From assembly GCF_002155965.1 (NCBI RefSeq), contig NZ_MUMH01000006.1, positions 62,001-126,000 of the forward strand: a stretch of 64,000 bases of DNA, written 5' to 3'. The notes beneath the pieces were generated by a model. It worked only from the letters and a program-made list of their open reading frames with translations, was not told the origin of the DNA and searched no databases. Positions 23,789-31,104 of this stretch are shown one piece after another (position 1 is the stretch's first letter; every line of letters begins with the position of its first letter). Source of the stretch: Allokutzneria sp. NRRL B-24872. GTDB lineage: Bacteria; Actinomycetota; Actinomycetes; Mycobacteriales; Pseudonocardiaceae. A program made the translations under genes and the position numbers.

Positions 23789-24883
23789 CTACGGCCAGCG
23801 CAGCGCGAGCGCGATCACCTGAGTGGCCTCCTCCTGCGTGAAGTTGTCGTCCCCCACCAGCACCAACGACCGCTCACCCGTGGACAGCGGCGGCCCCCAG
23901 GTCATGCCCTCGATGTTGAACACCGCCTTCATCGGCAGCTCGGCCAGATCCAGCACGAGACGCTTGCTCACCGGCTTGACCTGCGCTTTCGCCAGCGAGT
24001 CCACGTTCTTCACGTCGGTCGCGCCACGCGTGGAGATCTCGTAGACGCGTGCCTTGTAGCCCGGTCCCGGCACGTAGGTCCGCTCCAGCACCAGGTAGCG
24101 GCTCGGGTCGACGGGGTCGGCCAGGATCGACGCGACGCCGGTGTCCGCGTGCCACGGGCTGCTCGGGTCGGACTCCGCGTACAGCGGCTCCTGCTTGTAG
24201 GCGTGCTGCGCGAGGACTCCGCCGCCGCGTGAGTGCAGGGTGATCCGCGAGAGCGCACCCGCCTTCGTGGTCGGCACCGGGCCGTCCTCCAGCAGCGGCC
24301 CCTCCATCGCGCTGGTCAGCACCGCGCCGCGACGGCTGAACGTGATCGCTTCGAGCACCAGGTTCTGCCGGGGCCCGCGCTCCGCCGTGACCTGGTAGTT
24401 GGCCGGGAGGGGGAGTTCGCCCGCGTGCGCGCCGGTGCGCTCGGCCCGGTGGATGGTGGGCTGGATCGTCGGGTTGGCGCGGTTGCCCTCCTGGCTGATC
24501 CAGTACTGGCCGCTCCACGGGTCGACCCGGACCTCCTCGGGGTCGATCGCGTTCAGCGGGTAGGTCGAGCCGTCCGGGCGGCGCAGCGGCTGCGTTCCGG
24601 TGAAGCGCACCGAGCGCAGCGCCGTCCGGTCCAGGTCGATCCGCGCGCGGTAGACCCGCGCCGGTTGCAGGTAGGAGCGGTCGTCGCTGATCAGGACGTA
24701 CTCGCCGCCCCTGGGGTCGTAGTCGATGCCGGAGAGCCCGCCGACCGACGTGCCCTGGAAGTCGAGCTTGAACGGGACGACCTGCGCGCCGAGGAAGCGC
24801 ACGCCCGGCGCGGCCGTCGCGACCGCCGGGGTGAGCAGCGCGGCCAGCAATGCGAACGCGGCGGCCAGTGATCGAGTTCTCAT
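23789..24883 (-). CDS. secreted phytase-like esterase-domain protein (copy 1)
   Basis: A 364-residue exported protein of the esterase-like-activity-of-phytase family (PF13449). It has a signal peptide (LAAAFALLAALLTPAVATAA) and then the family blocks GGLSGIDYDPRGGEYVLISDDRS, DPEEVRVDPWSGQYWISQEG, EAITFSRRGAVLTSAMEGPL and FNIEGMTWGPPLSTGERSLV. These form a six-bladed-propeller-like fold. The substrate is unknown; family members are tied to phosphate-ester metabolism by similarity only. A close relative lies directly upstream on the same strand, 45 bases away. Confidence 0.82.
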   Translation of the reverse strand: MRTRSLAAAFALLAALLTPAVATAAPGVRFLGAQVVPFKLDFQGTSVGGLSGIDYDPRGGEYVLISDDRSYLQPARVYRARIDLDRTALRSVRFTGTQPLRRPDGSTYPLNAIDPEEVRVDPWSGQYWISQEGNRANPTIQPTIHRAERTGAHAGELPLPANYQVTAERGPRQNLVLEAITFSRRGAVLTSAMEGPLLEDGPVPTTKAGALSRITLHSRGGGVLAQHAYKQEPLYAESDPSSPWHADTGVASILADPVDPSRYLVLERTYVPGPGYKARVYEISTRGATDVKNVDSLAKAQVKPVSKRLVLDLAELPMKAVFNIEGMTWGPPLSTGERSLVLVGDDNFTQEEATQVIALALRWP

Positions 24884-24928
24884 GATCTCGACCGAACCGA
24901 CCGCCGCGCTCCGGCACAGCTCCCCGGT

Positions 24929-26071
24929 TCAGCGAACCGCCAGGGCAATCACCTGGGTCACCTGGTTCTTCGCGAAGTTGTCATCGCTCACCAGCACGAG
25001 CGTCCGCTCCCCGGTGGGCAGGCGCGGGCCCCAGCTCATGCCCTCGACGTTGTCCACGGAGGACAGCTTCAGCGACGCGAGGTCGACGAGCAGGCGCTTG
25101 CGCACGGGCTTGAGCTTCTTGGCGTCCTTCACCGAGCCCAGCCGCTTCACGTCGGTGGCGCCGGAGGTGTCCGCCTCGTAGATGCGGATGCTGTTGGACG
25201 GAGTCGCGCCGGTGGCGAACGAGCGCTCCATGACCAGGAACTTCGTCGGGTCGAACTGGTTCACCGCGAGGATCGCGTCGACGCCGTTGACGAAGAAGCC
25301 GCCAGCGGGGTTCGGCGCCGCGTGCACCTTGTCCAGCGGGTAGGCGTACTGCGAGAGCACGCGCCCGGCGAAGCGGTCCTGGACGGTGATCCTGGACAGC
25401 GCGCCGTCGGTCAGCGTCGGGTCGACTCCGTCCTGGATCAGCGGGCCCTCCATCGAGCTGACCACCAGCGAACCGCCCGCGGCGAAGGTCAGGCCCTCCA
25501 GCACGGCGTTGCGACGCGGCCCCACCTCCTGCGCGGACATCTTCAGGTTCGGCGCGAGGGGCAGCTGCCGGACGAACTTGCCGTCCTTGCCGACCGCGCC
25601 CACGGTGGGATCGACGAGCACCGGCTTGTCCCCGGTGATGCGATCTCCCTCACTGGTCCACCAGTAGTCGCCGGTCCACGGGTCGATACGGATGTCCTCG
25701 GGATCGGTCGACCCCGCCGGGTCCTTGGAGTACGACGGGAAGGTGCTGCCGTCGGCGCGCAGGAACGGCTTGGTACCGGTGAGCTCGAAGCCGCGCAGGG
25801 CGTCCTTGGTGATGTCGATCTTGGCGGTGTAGAACCGCGCGGGCTGCCGGTCCGACCTGTCGTCGCTGATCAGGACGTACGTGCCGGTCTTCGGGTCGTA
25901 GTCGATCCCGGAGAGGCCACCCACCGTCGTGCCCTGGTGGTCCTGCGCGAACGGCACGATGTGCTCGCCGAGCAGGCGCACCCCGGAGGAGTGCGCGGAG
26001 GCGGGCGCCGCAGAGGCCAGCAGGAGCGCTGTGGTCGTGGCGAGGGCCACGGGGAGAAGACGTCGCAGCAT
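24929..26071 (-). CDS. secreted phytase-like esterase-domain protein (copy 2)
   Basis: A 380-residue paralogue of the gene at 23789-24883, with the same family blocks: GGLSGIDYDPKTGTYVLISDDRS, DPEDIRIDPWTGDYWWTSEGD, NAVLEGLTFAAGGSLVVSSMEGPL and DNVEGMSWGPRLPTGERTLV. The start chosen is ATG at 26071, opening a signal peptide (LRRLLPVALATTTALLLASAAPASA); the frame is open further upstream but without a signal. Tandem order suggests duplication. It is divergent from the SdpI-like gene at 26158. Confidence 0.82.
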   Translation of the reverse strand: MLRRLLPVALATTTALLLASAAPASAHSSGVRLLGEHIVPFAQDHQGTTVGGLSGIDYDPKTGTYVLISDDRSDRQPARFYTAKIDITKDALRGFELTGTKPFLRADGSTFPSYSKDPAGSTDPEDIRIDPWTGDYWWTSEGDRITGDKPVLVDPTVGAVGKDGKFVRQLPLAPNLKMSAQEVGPRRNAVLEGLTFAAGGSLVVSSMEGPLIQDGVDPTLTDGALSRITVQDRFAGRVLSQYAYPLDKVHAAPNPAGGFFVNGVDAILAVNQFDPTKFLVMERSFATGATPSNSIRIYEADTSGATDVKRLGSVKDAKKLKPVRKRLLVDLASLKLSSVDNVEGMSWGPRLPTGERTLVLVSDDNFAKNQVTQVIALAVR

Positions 26072-26157
26072 GACGCGGAGCACACCCCATTCGGATGACG
26101 GCAAGGTTGCTGAGCGGTGGAGCGTAGAGGACACCTGGCCTCGCTTACCCTCGTGGC

Positions 26158-26607
26158 GTGACGAACGCTGCTGGGATCGACGCACCCGCCCCCTTCATCG
26201 TGCAGACCGCGCTCGGCGCGGTGCTGATCGTGGCGGGACTGGCCGTCGCGGTGATCGGCGCGCTCGGGCTGCTCGGCAGGCTGCCGCGCAACCGCTTCGC
26301 CGGGGTCCGCACCGAGGCGAGCATGCGGGACGACGACACCTTCCGGGCCGCCAACCGGGTCGCCGGGCTGCCGTTCCTTGCAGCGGGAGCCGTCGCCGCC
26401 GTCGCGGGTGGGATCGCCATCGCCGTCCCGGACGCGCTGGCCACGGTGATCATCATGGTGATCGGCGTCGTCGGGCTGTTCGGGATGATGATGGCCGGTG
26501 GCTCGCTCGGCAACCAGGCCGCGGCGGCCGTGCCGGAGAAGCCCGCCGCCGGTGGTTGTGGCGGGTGCTGCGGCGGTGGCTGCGCTAAGGCCCTGCTGGG
26601 CGGCTGA
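26158..26607 (+). CDS. SdpI-family-like membrane protein with Cys-rich tail
   Basis: A 149-residue protein starting at GTG. It has three hydrophobic segments and the SdpI/YhfL signature GRLPRNRFAGVRTEASMRDDDTF followed by RAANRVAG, matching the conserved RNxxxGxRTxxxxxxxxxWxxxNR pattern of SdpI immunity proteins, although the Trp is Phe here. The last 20 residues are unusual: CGGCCGGGC, a Gly/Cys cluster of five cysteines that could bind metal. Its 3' end overlaps the convergent ADP-ribosylglycohydrolase gene by 23 bases. Role unknown. Confidence 0.75.
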   Translation: MTNAAGIDAPAPFIVQTALGAVLIVAGLAVAVIGALGLLGRLPRNRFAGVRTEASMRDDDTFRAANRVAGLPFLAAGAVAAVAGGIAIAVPDALATVIIMVIGVVGLFGMMMAGGSLGNQAAAAVPEKPAAGGCGGCCGGGCAKALLGG

Positions 26608-27622
26608 GCAGCTCGTAGGTGTCGTCGGCGATCTCGCGGACGACCTCGACCAGCTCGACCCCGGACTGCCAGCGCAGCGGGATCACGCCGACGCCGTCGC
26701 GGGCGCCGAGCAGGTTCCCGCAGATCGCCCCGGTGGAGTCCGAGTCGCCGGAGTGGTTGACCGACAGCAGCAACGCGTCCTCGAAGTCCTTGCCGACGAG
26801 CGCGCAGCAGACCGCGATCGCCAGCGCCTCCTCGCCGACCCAACCGCCGCCCAAGGCCTCCAGTTCCTCCGGTGTCGGCCTTCCCCGCTCGGCGAGCGCA
26901 CGGGCCTGGGTCAGCGCGTTCAGCGTCTCCTCGTGGCGAGGGTGTTTGCGCAGCTCAGCCATCGCGCTGTCGAGCGCGGTCCCCAGGTCCGCCCCGCGCA
27001 GCAGCAGGCTCGTCATCGCCGCGAACACGCCTGCCGACAGGTAGCCCGAGGGGTGTCCGTGGGTGAGCGCCGCGACGGCAGAGCCCAGCCAGAACGAGTC
27101 GCTGACGTAGGAGCTGAAGATCCCGGCGGGCGCCGCGCGCATGACTCCGCCGCAGCCCTTGGAGTCGTTGATCGGGTCCGTGGTGGTGCCGACCTTGCCG
27201 TAGGTGCTCGCGCGCAGCGCGGTCACGCAGGTGTGCCCGGGAGCGCGCTGGCTGTGCAGCTCCTGCACGTGCACCAGTTTCCCCGCGGGCTCCGGCTCGA
27301 CGTCCTTGATCGACCGCGAGACCTCGTCCCACGGGAAGCCCTGGGTGTGCAGCCAACGCAGGTACGCGCGCAGCACGGACGGCACCGGGTTGGACGCGCG
27401 GTCGGAGAGCAGCAGCCCTTCCAGCGTGAACAGCGTCATCTGGGTGTCGTCGGTGATCGCGCCGCCGTCCCTGCGGTACGCGCCGTCGAAGTCGCGGGAC
27501 CCCTGCTCGCCGTAGCGGTTGCGGATGTCGCGCAGCGACATGAACTCCACGGGGGCGCCGAGCGCGTCCCCGACGGCTCCGCCGAGCAGGCAGCCCAGCA
27601 GGCGGTCCTTGGTCAGTTGCAC
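26585..27622 (-). CDS. ADP-ribosylglycohydrolase family protein (DraG-like)
   Basis: A 345-residue hydrolase predicted to remove ADP-ribose from proteins or small molecules. GTG at 27622 follows GGAGGACGTGAA and lies inside the last codons of the YqgE gene (10-base overlap). Metal-binding motifs are ITDDTQMTLFT near residue 55 and NHSGDSDSTGAICGNLLGA near the C-terminus, which together bind the two Mg ions in DraG/ARH enzymes. GCGGVMRAAPAG and LTHGHPSGYLSAG complete the family pattern. The frame runs open further upstream, but there it only shadows the YqgE gene. Confidence 0.92.
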   Translation of the reverse strand: MQLTKDRLLGCLLGGAVGDALGAPVEFMSLRDIRNRYGEQGSRDFDGAYRRDGGAITDDTQMTLFTLEGLLLSDRASNPVPSVLRAYLRWLHTQGFPWDEVSRSIKDVEPEPAGKLVHVQELHSQRAPGHTCVTALRASTYGKVGTTTDPINDSKGCGGVMRAAPAGIFSSYVSDSFWLGSAVAALTHGHPSGYLSAGVFAAMTSLLLRGADLGTALDSAMAELRKHPRHEETLNALTQARALAERGRPTPEELEALGGGWVGEEALAIAVCCALVGKDFEDALLLSVNHSGDSDSTGAICGNLLGARDGVGVIPLRWQSGVELVEVVREIADDTYELLSRPAGP

Positions 27623-28194
27623 TTCACGTCCTCCGGGTAGGTGGCCAGCAGCGACAGGGGCATTCCCTGTCGACGCAGCACCCGGCCCCAGAGATCCGCG
27701 CCAGGGGGATTGAGCACATCGTTGGGCAACGCCTGCACCACGAACCAGTCGTCGCGCTCGATCTCCTCCTCCAGCTGACCGGAGCTCCAGCCGGAGTACC
27801 CGGCGAACACCCGCAGGCCGCGCACGTGGGGCATCAGGTCCTCGGGCTCGATGTCCAGGTCGACCAGCGCGACCGGCCCGCTGACCTGGATCAGCCCGTC
27901 CAGCGATGCCACGTCCTCGCCGGCCCGCAACGCCGCGAGGCACAGGGCCGTCTTCTGCTCGACCGGCCCGCCGACGAAGATCGCCTGCGGCTTGCTGGCG
28001 TGCTCGCCCCAGGTCGGGAGCACGTCGTGCACGGCGATCTCGCTCGGCCGGTTCAGCACGACGCCGAGGGTGCCCTCGTCGCGGTGGTCTATGACGTAGA
28101 CGACCGTTCGGCGGAAATTGGGATCGACCAGGCTGGGTGTCGCGACGAGAAGCGTGCCCGGCTCGACCTCTACCTCGGCTTGCACGCCGACCAT
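27613..28194 (-). CDS. YqgE/AlgH family protein (DUF179)
   Basis: A 193-residue conserved protein. The start chosen is ATG at 28194, 11 bases after AAGG; a GTG at 28206 is closer to the site. Family blocks are GTLLVATPSLVDPNFRRTVV, GTLGVVLNRPSEI, VFVGGPVEQ-like IFVGGPVEQKTALCL and FAGYSGWSSGQLEEEIERDDW. The biochemical function of this family is unresolved, although AlgH affects exopolysaccharide regulation in Pseudomonas. It is translationally overlapped with the DraG-like gene. Confidence 0.9.
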   Translation of the reverse strand: MVGVQAEVEVEPGTLLVATPSLVDPNFRRTVVYVIDHRDEGTLGVVLNRPSEIAVHDVLPTWGEHASKPQAIFVGGPVEQKTALCLAALRAGEDVASLDGLIQVSGPVALVDLDIEPEDLMPHVRGLRVFAGYSGWSSGQLEEEIERDDWFVVQALPNDVLNPPGADLWGRVLRRQGMPLSLLATYPEDVKCN

Positions 28195-28301
28195 GATCCC
28201 ACTCACCTTCCAGGGACCCGGCAACCGCGCCGGGAAAGCCGCGTTCCCCTGTACGGGTCGTGGGCTCGTGCTCGGCGTCGTCGGCCCCGTACCCTCGGTC
28301 C

Positions 28302-29621
28302 GTGACGACCGCCACGGGGGACCCGGCCGCCGCAGAACCCTCGACGAAGCCGCCCCGGCTCGGTCTGCGCCGACTTCTCGGCACCCCCGGCTACGCCCGG
28401 TTGTTGATCACTCGGTTCCTCGCGCACTGGGGCGACGGCGTCTTCCAGGCCGGCATCGGCGGCGCCGTGCTGTTCAACCCCGAGCGCGAGGCCGATCCGC
28501 TGGCCATCGCGGCCGGATTCGCCGTGATCCTGCTGCCGTACTCGCTGGTCGGACCGTTCGCGGGCGCGCTGCTGGACCGGTGGGACCGGCGCCAGGTGCT
28601 GCTCGTGGCGAACCTCCTGCGCGGCGCGTTGATCCTGCTGGTCGCCGTCGCGGTCGGCACCGGGGTCGCCGGGCTGCCCCTGTACGCGAGCGCGCTGCTC
28701 GTGATGGGCGTGAGCCGCTTCGTCGGCGCTGGCCTGTCCGCGTCGCTCCCGCACACCATGGACGAGAAGCACCTCGTCGAGGCCAACGCGATCCTCGCGA
28801 CCGGCGGCGCCGCCATGGCCGCCGTCGGCGGGGGCTGCGCCTTCGCGCTGCGCTCGGTCTTCGGCGGCGACGACTTCGGCTCCGCGTGGGTGACCGCGTG
28901 CGCCGTGTTCGGCTCCGTGTTCGCCGCACTGGCCGCCTCCGGCTTCGCCAGGGGCTCCCTCGGCCCCGATGAGCGCGACGAGCCCGCGAAGGCCGTCACC
29001 GCCATCGCGCACGGCCTCATCGACAGCGGCAAGGTCGCCGCGCGCACGCGCAGCGTCGCCACCGGCTTCGCCGCCCTGGTCGCGCACCGCATCGGCTTCG
29101 GCACGTCGATGCTGCTCGGCCTGCTGCTCATGCGCTTCGCCTTCACCGACGTCGGCTGGCTCAAGGCCGGGATCGCCGGGGTCGGCGAGGCGCTGGCCGC
29201 CGGAGCGGTCGGCCTGGTCCTCGCCGCGTTCATCACCGCGCCCGCCGTGCACCGCTTCGGCAGGAAGGCCACCGTCTGCGGCGCGCTCGTCGTCTCCGCC
29301 GTCGCGCAGCTCGGGCTCGGCCTGATCATGACGCTGCCCAGCATCCTCGGCGCCGTGCTCGTCGTCGCCTGCTGCAGCCAGATGATCAAGCTCTGCGTGG
29401 ACTCCGCCGTGCAGCACGACGTCGGCGACGAGGCGCGGGGGAGGGTGTTCGCGCTCTACGACGCGCTGTTCAACCTGACCTTCGTCAGCGCCATCACCAC
29501 GACCGCGCTGCTCGTCGCCCCCGACGGCCGGTCACCCGAGCTGATGGCGGCGGGCGCCTGCGCCTACCTCGTCGGTCTCGCGGCGTACCTGCTCATCGAC
29601 CGCCGCATGAGCCGGAAATAG
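28302..29621 (+). CDS. MFS transporter
   Basis: A 439-residue inner-membrane protein with about twelve hydrophobic segments. The start chosen is GTG at 28302, giving a 25-residue cytosolic lead before the first helix; an ATG at 28260 is also in frame. The loop between helices 2 and 3 reads GPFAGALLDRWDRRQVLL, the major-facilitator signature GxxxDRxxRR, and RFGRKATVCGALV appears at the equivalent loop of the second half. Substrate unknown. It is divergent from the YqgE gene and stands alone. Confidence 0.88.
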   Translation: MTTATGDPAAAEPSTKPPRLGLRRLLGTPGYARLLITRFLAHWGDGVFQAGIGGAVLFNPEREADPLAIAAGFAVILLPYSLVGPFAGALLDRWDRRQVLLVANLLRGALILLVAVAVGTGVAGLPLYASALLVMGVSRFVGAGLSASLPHTMDEKHLVEANAILATGGAAMAAVGGGCAFALRSVFGGDDFGSAWVTACAVFGSVFAALAASGFARGSLGPDERDEPAKAVTAIAHGLIDSGKVAARTRSVATGFAALVAHRIGFGTSMLLGLLLMRFAFTDVGWLKAGIAGVGEALAAGAVGLVLAAFITAPAVHRFGRKATVCGALVVSAVAQLGLGLIMTLPSILGAVLVVACCSQMIKLCVDSAVQHDVGDEARGRVFALYDALFNLTFVSAITTTALLVAPDGRSPELMAAGACAYLVGLAAYLLIDRRMSRK

Positions 29622-29718
29622 CAGCCCTTTCGGGTTTCGCACGGCCCTGAATCCGTTGCCCGAGAACTTGATAACGCGATTATTTTCGTTTTGTCATTTT
29701 CTCGAACAGGGGACTTCT

Positions 29719-30111
29719 GTGCTCAAGAAAGCAGCAAGCGCGGCGCTGATCGCACTCGCCTTCGCATCGATCGCGACCGCGCCGGTCCAAGCCGCTCCCG
29801 CCTCAGCCGAATCGGCCAGGATGGCGGGCTTCACCCTCCTCGGGGAAGCGAAGGGCTTCGGTCGCACCGTCCGGTTGTGGAGGAACGACGGCAACGATCT
29901 CTATCACGCCCAATTGCTCAACGGAGTCAAGGGTGACCAGCTGAGCGTTTCAGCGTGCCACCGCACCCCCACCGGCTCCACTCGGTGCGTCGCTGACACG
30001 AAGTACGGCAACGGTGAGCCCGACCTGAACACCAGCGAGATGTGGGGCCCCCACGATCAGTACGCGACCCTCTTCATCGTCGGAGTGGGAAGCGTCGTGG
30101 CCAACAACTGA
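29719..30111 (+). CDS. small secreted protein of unknown function
   Basis: A 130-residue protein. GTG at 29719 follows AGGGGACTTCT and opens a signal peptide (LKKAASAALIALAFASIATA, cleavage near VQAAPA). The mature part has two cysteines (SACHRT, TRCVAD) and ends in FIVGVGSVVANN. The upstream region 29650-29710 is AT-rich and likely holds its promoter. I do not recognise a family. Tandem hairpins follow the stop. Confidence 0.7.
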   Translation: MLKKAASAALIALAFASIATAPVQAAPASAESARMAGFTLLGEAKGFGRTVRLWRNDGNDLYHAQLLNGVKGDQLSVSACHRTPTGSTRCVADTKYGNGEPDLNTSEMWGPHDQYATLFIVGVGSVVANN

Positions 30112-30122
30112 TCCCTGAGCTG

Positions 30123-30172
30123 CGTTCGGGCAGCCGAACGGTGCGGGGTTCGGCACGACCGCGCCGAACCCC
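30123..30172 (+). terminator. tandem stem-loops after the small secreted protein
   Basis: The first stem is CGTTCGG/CCGAACG (30123-30129 with 30134-30140). The second is GGGGTTCGGC/GCCGAACCCC (30145-30154 with 30163-30172). They begin 11 bases after the stop at 30111 and lack a long T-tract. Confidence 0.6.
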
Positions 30173-30210
30173 CTCGCACTGGCTGTTTCGCTCTTGTTCT
30201 GATCGCACTC

Positions 30211-30387
30211 ATGCTGACGATCACGGAGGCAGCTGCCCCGACCATTCCGGCCACCGAACACGACACGGACGACGCGATTAACGCGGGTTACGGCCGATGC
30301 CGGTCGTGCCGCTGCAACAACTTCTCCGGTCTCAGCTCGTGGTGCAGCCACATCGGCTGCGCGCACCACTTCTCCGCCCACGAGTAG
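30211..30387 (+). CDS. putative small Cys/His-rich protein
   Basis: A 58-codon frame from ATG 30211 to TAG 30387. Its C-terminal half holds CRSCRCNNF, SSWCSHIGCAHHF and a final SAHE, that is five cysteines and four histidines in 30 residues, a spacing like a small metal-binding knuckle. The codons just upstream in the same frame would encode a hydrophobic stretch (CFALVLIAL) but lack a start codon. No good ribosome site is seen. It may be a real small protein, or part of a decayed gene together with the frame at 30405. Confidence 0.35.
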   Translation: MLTITEAAAPTIPATEHDTDDAINAGYGRCRSCRCNNFSGLSSWCSHIGCAHHFSAHE

Positions 30388-30404
30388 GCCCACCAACTCG
30401 ATAT

Positions 30405-30728
30405 GTGCGGAGAGCGACGCGGTTCGCCGACGTGTCGCCGGCGTCAGGTGTCGCGGTGCCGACGTGGCGGATGCTGGTGGAGTTCTGGACCGCCGCCCAC
30501 GACGAGCTGCGCGCCCACGCCGCATCCCTGGCCGAGCAGTACCGGCAGTCGTGCGCTCCCTCACCGAAGCGCACGACTGTGTGCTGCGCCTGCCGAGACT
30601 CCTCAGTGCCGGTGGACGACTACCAACCGGTTTCGGACGGGGACTTCCGCGACGCGGTCCTCCCGGACGCCGCCGAGGTTCTGGGCCGCGCGCCGCGGTC
30701 GCTCGCCGAGTTCCTGACCGACGCCTAG
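30405..30728 (+). CDS. hypothetical protein, possibly a gene remnant
   Basis: A 107-residue frame from GTG 30405, 17 bases after the stop of the small Cys/His-rich frame. It contains VEFWTAAHDELRAHAASLAEQ, a TTVCCACRDSS cysteine cluster, and an acidic C-terminus ending in RSLAEFLTDA. No family is recognised and the start is uncertain (in-frame ATG further up at 30297). Its TAG stop shares the palindrome CTAG with the stop of the convergent PASTA lipoprotein gene. Confidence 0.4.
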   Translation: MRRATRFADVSPASGVAVPTWRMLVEFWTAAHDELRAHAASLAEQYRQSCAPSPKRTTVCCACRDSSVPVDDYQPVSDGDFRDAVLPDAAEVLGRAPRSLAEFLTDA

Positions 30729-31084
30729 TCGTCCTTCTTCTTGGACTTCAGCAGGACCTTGGTGGTCTTCGGGACGACGGACCCGGCCGCGGGCTCCTGG
30801 GTGACGACGACCCAGTTCCTGTCGTTGATCAACAGGCGCTTGCGGCCGGTCGCGTCCTCCTCGGCGAGGTTGCGCAGACCGGCCGCCTGCATCGTGTCCT
30901 GAGCCTTCTGGTGCTCCATGCCGACGACGTTCGGCACCGTCACATCACCTGAGACCACCGGCGCCTTGGCCACCGTGGTCGTCGTCGCCGTGGTGGTGAC
31001 CGGCGCCGGTGGTGACTCGGTGGTCGGCTTGCACCCCACCAGAGCGATGACGGACAGCACGGCGACAGCGGACTTCCTGATCAT
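30725..31084 (-). CDS. PASTA-domain lipoprotein
   Basis: A 119-residue exported protein. ATG at 31084 follows AAGGGGGG. The lipobox is LVGC (Cys18), followed by a Pro/Thr-rich linker and one PASTA repeat beginning VTVPNVVGMEHQKAQDTMQAAGL and closing with VTQEPAAGSVVPKTTKVLL. PASTA domains bind peptidoglycan fragments in PknB-like kinases; a lone PASTA lipoprotein has no assigned role. It lies just after the CCA-adding enzyme gene on the same strand, 20 bases away. Confidence 0.8.
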   Translation of the reverse strand: MIRKSAVAVLSVIALVGCKPTTESPPAPVTTTATTTTVAKAPVVSGDVTVPNVVGMEHQKAQDTMQAAGLRNLAEEDATGRKRLLINDRNWVVVTQEPAAGSVVPKTTKVLLKSKKKDD

Positions 31085-31104
31085 GCGACCCCCCTTGGTC
31101 GACC

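Noticed and set aside
26585-28384. Extended N-terminus for the ADP-ribosylglycohydrolase
   Set aside because: The upstream 254 codons shadow the YqgE gene and read as Arg/Gly-rich noise; a good ribosome site and GTG sit at 27622.
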